Shown here one piece after another: positions 12,994 to 14,380 of a stretch of 14,380 nt of DNA; the stretch's first letter is position 1; the number at the start of each line of letters is the position of its first letter. Location: the NCBI GenBank assembly GCA_943914465.1, contig CALUCD010000020.1, forward strand, positions 1 to 14,380, given 5' to 3'. Origin of the DNA: an uncultured Corynebacterium sp. Its GTDB lineage: Bacteria > Actinomycetota > Actinomycetes > Mycobacteriales > Mycobacteriaceae. A program made the translations under genes and the position numbers. The notes beneath the pieces are model-generated. The model had not been told where the DNA came from. It ran no database searches and worked only from the letters and a program-made list of their open reading frames with translations.

Positions 12994-13000
12994 TAATCTA
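12994..13000. promoter_or_regulatory. Overlapping divergent -10 boxes between the PorH-like and RluA genes
   Basis: On the plus strand TAATCT (12994-12999) lies 10 bases before ATG 13010. On the minus strand TAGATT (13000-12995) lies 7 bases before ATG 12987. The boxes share five bases, and only 22 bases separate the start codons. The GGAGG at 12988-12992 is too far from ATG 13010 to act as its ribosome site and on the other strand reads CCTCC. Leaderless or near-leaderless messages are predicted in both directions. Confidence 0.5.
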
Positions 13001-13009
13001 CTACACATC

Positions 13010-14002
13010 ATGGCTCGCAGACAGCGTTCATTGACACCTTTACCAGCCCGCGATGGTCTCACCGCGTCGCGGGTGCGTTTACCAGGCCCGGAACCAGTCA
13101 CCGCGTTCGATTTCCTTGTTCACGTCATCGCCGAACAACGCCACCGTCACCCTGACGACGACGCCACTGCAGTCCTCGCGCGGTTTGAGCAAGGGCAGGT
13201 CAAGCTTTTCGACGGCACCGTGCTCGCCCCCGCCGACCTCATCCAACCCGGCACCGATGTGTTCTTCTACCGGCGGCCCGCCCCTGAAGTGCCGGTGCCC
13301 TACGAGATCGACGTGGTCTTCGAAGACGACGACCTCATGGTGGTAGACAAACCCCCCTTCTTGGCGACGATGCCGCGAGCCGCCCACATAACCGAAACCG
13401 TCACGGTACGGCTGCGACGCCAAACCGGCAACGAGGAACTCACACCCGCCCACCGGCTCGACCGAATGACCTCAGGTCTGCTCCTGCTCACGAAACGCCG
13501 CGAGCTGCGCGGCGCCTACCAAGATCTGTTCGCCTCGCGTTCGGTGCAGAAGCGCTACGAAGCAATTGCCCGGTACGCCGACATTGTGGCCCCGACTGTG
13601 TGGCGCAGCCACATCGACAAACGCCACGGTGAGATAGCCGCGACCGTGGATGCCGATGCGCCGCCCAACTCGGAGACAATCCTGCACCACACGCAGCGTC
13701 TCGCGCCCGCGTACGAAGCGCACCTCCAATCACTTCACGGTGTTTTAGCCCCGCTTGCGAGCTACCTCCTCGAGCCCGTGACCGGCCGCACCCACCAGCT
13801 CCGCATCCACATGTCCGCCGCCGGGATAGCGATTCTGGGTGACCCGGTCTATCCAGACGTCAAGCCCTATGGCGAAGAGGATTTCGCCGTGCCAATGCGC
13901 CTGAAATCGACCGAGCTCGCATTCACCGATCCGCTGACCGGTCAGCCCCGCCGGTTTACCGCCCGGGGTTACAGCAGCGAATCACCGCTGAACAATAGAT
14001 AG
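13010..14002 (+). CDS. RluA-family RNA pseudouridine synthase
   Basis: This 330-residue enzyme isomerises uridine to pseudouridine in rRNA or tRNA. The catalytic motif is HRLDRMTSGLLLLTK with nucleophile D151. The RluA signature ...VVFEDDDLMVVDKPPFL (~102-118) precedes it, and GRTHQLRIHM with GDPVYP follows in the C-terminal half. The N-terminal ~95 residues are an S4-like or linker region. I chose ATG 13010 (MARRQRSLTP) because conserved sequence begins just after it and a -10 box lies upstream; the frame extends further back to 12794 without homology. Which uridine is modified cannot be read from the sequence. It lies 3' of a minus-strand rRNA operon, divergent from the 48-residue peptide gene. 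Confidence 0.88.
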   Translation: MARRQRSLTPLPARDGLTASRVRLPGPEPVTAFDFLVHVIAEQRHRHPDDDATAVLARFEQGQVKLFDGTVLAPADLIQPGTDVFFYRRPAPEVPVPYEIDVVFEDDDLMVVDKPPFLATMPRAAHITETVTVRLRRQTGNEELTPAHRLDRMTSGLLLLTKRRELRGAYQDLFASRSVQKRYEAIARYADIVAPTVWRSHIDKRHGEIAATVDADAPPNSETILHHTQRLAPAYEAHLQSLHGVLAPLASYLLEPVTGRTHQLRIHMSAAGIAILGDPVYPDVKPYGEEDFAVPMRLKSTELAFTDPLTGQPRRFTARGYSSESPLNNR

Positions 14003-14043
14003 GGTCTAGGTCGGACAGTGTCTTCTGTAGGGGAGGAGAGGTA

Positions 14044-14247
14044 GTGAAACAGCAACGTTTGGCTCTTGTAGGTACTGCACTGGCCGCAGTCGCAATAGTG
14101 GCGCTTTCGCTCCTGGTGGCGCAAAGTTACTTCAATTCGCGTGAGTTACAGTCCCTCGTGGAACAAGCGAATGAGCAGGGAGTGGGTTACGCAGTCACTA
14201 TTCACAATCCGTGGACCGGGCAGTACTCGTTTGTACCGAACGAGTAG
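14044..14247 (+). CDS. 67-residue single-pass membrane or secreted protein, unknown function
   Basis: I do not recognise a family. The protein begins MKQQRLALVGTALAAVAIVA, with a hydrophobic segment to about residue 26 (LSLLVAQ), then a short soluble part SYFNSRELQSLVEQANEQGV, GYAVTIHNPWTGQYSFVPNE. It is probably a membrane-anchored or exported small protein. GTG 14044 is preceded by a very purine-rich GGGGAGGAGAGG, a strong ribosome site. It starts 41 bases after the pseudouridine synthase stop and may be cotranscribed. A bidirectional terminator follows 34 bases after its stop, shared with the rRNA operon arriving from the right. Confidence 0.72.
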   Translation: MKQQRLALVGTALAAVAIVALSLLVAQSYFNSRELQSLVEQANEQGVGYAVTIHNPWTGQYSFVPNE

Positions 14248-14281
14248 CAGGTGGCTAGTAGAAAAATAGTGCCTAAATGGT

Positions 14282-14328
14282 AAAGCACCCGCGGGTTGGG
14301 CGTGTGTTGCCGGGTTCGCGGGTGCTTT
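14282..14328. terminator. Bidirectional terminator between small gene and rRNA operon
   Basis: AAAGCACCCGCG (14282-14293) and CGCGGGTGCTTT (14317-14328) form a perfect 12-bp stem with a 23-base loop. The plus-strand side is followed by T-rich TTTGTTTGTGTTGTTG. It can end the plus-strand 67-residue gene and the minus-strand 5S transcript that reaches it about 16 bases after the rRNA. Confidence 0.85.
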
Positions 14329-14344
14329 GTTTGTGTTGTTGTTG

Positions 14345-14380
14345 GTCGGCGGTTTCCTACTCTCCCACACCCTTCCGGGT
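14345..14380 (-). rRNA. rrf: 5S ribosomal RNA, 3' end only
   Basis: The minus strand reads ACCCGGAAGGGTGTGGGAGA then GTAGGAAACCGCCGA, the conserved 3' third of actinobacterial 5S rRNA. The 5' part lies beyond the window edge. The exact 3' end is placed near 14345 by analogy. It marks the end of an rRNA operon transcribed leftwards into the terminator at 14282-14328. Confidence 0.88.

Noticed and set aside
1..14380. tRNA genes, insertion sequences and phage genes
   Set aside because: No cloverleaf-type sequence, transposase or integrase motif, or paired terminal repeats with target duplication was seen.

Overview
The window looks like chromosomal DNA of a Corynebacterium (high-GC actinobacterium). 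The evidence is an HrrSA/ChrSA-like two-component pair, a class E sortase next to a 50-residue membrane protein, a corynebacterial-type lipoprotein, a PorH-like mini-protein, a GlsB-type stress protein, a second YidC, and GC-rich tightly packed genes. Many starts fit leaderless transcription: a TAnnnT -10 box 6 to 8 bases before the start codon. No species can be named from this alone.

Left end (1-1112): the 3' end of a proline-rich protein whose last ~70 residues match the lactococcin 972 bacteriocin pattern, with a strong terminator behind it. After an AT-rich gap comes a small LuxR-type DNA-binding protein without a receiver domain. This end looks accessory.

Centre left (1167-4659): a YnfM-like MFS exporter runs tail-to-tail, with overlapping stop codons, into a TM0106-type RecB-like/RNase-H-like nuclease. 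A lysine/alanine-rich coiled-coil protein of the DUF6474 kind is divergent from the nuclease.

Centre (4688-9359): a kinase-regulator operon on the minus strand (likely hrrS-hrrA, heme response). Divergent from it, with touching start codons, is a lipoprotein gene that overlaps by 4 bases a Nudix-LOG fusion gene. Converging on these is a minus-strand pair, class E sortase (likely the housekeeping srtF) followed by the 50-residue membrane protein. From memory, hrrA, hrrS and srtF also lie a few loci apart in C. diphtheriae, which supports these names.

Centre right (9378-12778): a YidC-family insertase is divergent from the sortase over one shared TAATATTA box. It meets a TetR-family regulator tail-to-tail; that regulator has an obvious 20-bp operator in its own promoter. 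Then come a GlsB/YeaQ-type membrane protein with a very long terminator hairpin, a 255-bp gap with three inverted repeats, and a tandem universal stress protein.

Right end (12841-14380): a 48-residue amphipathic peptide divergent from an RluA-family pseudouridine synthase, a 67-residue single-pass membrane protein, a bidirectional terminator, and the 3' end of a minus-strand 5S rRNA, the tail of an rRNA operon entering from the right.

The signals most worth pursuing are the proline-stalk/lactococcin-972 fusion, the Nudix-LOG fusion, and three divergent gene pairs whose start regions are so compressed that their promoters overlap.
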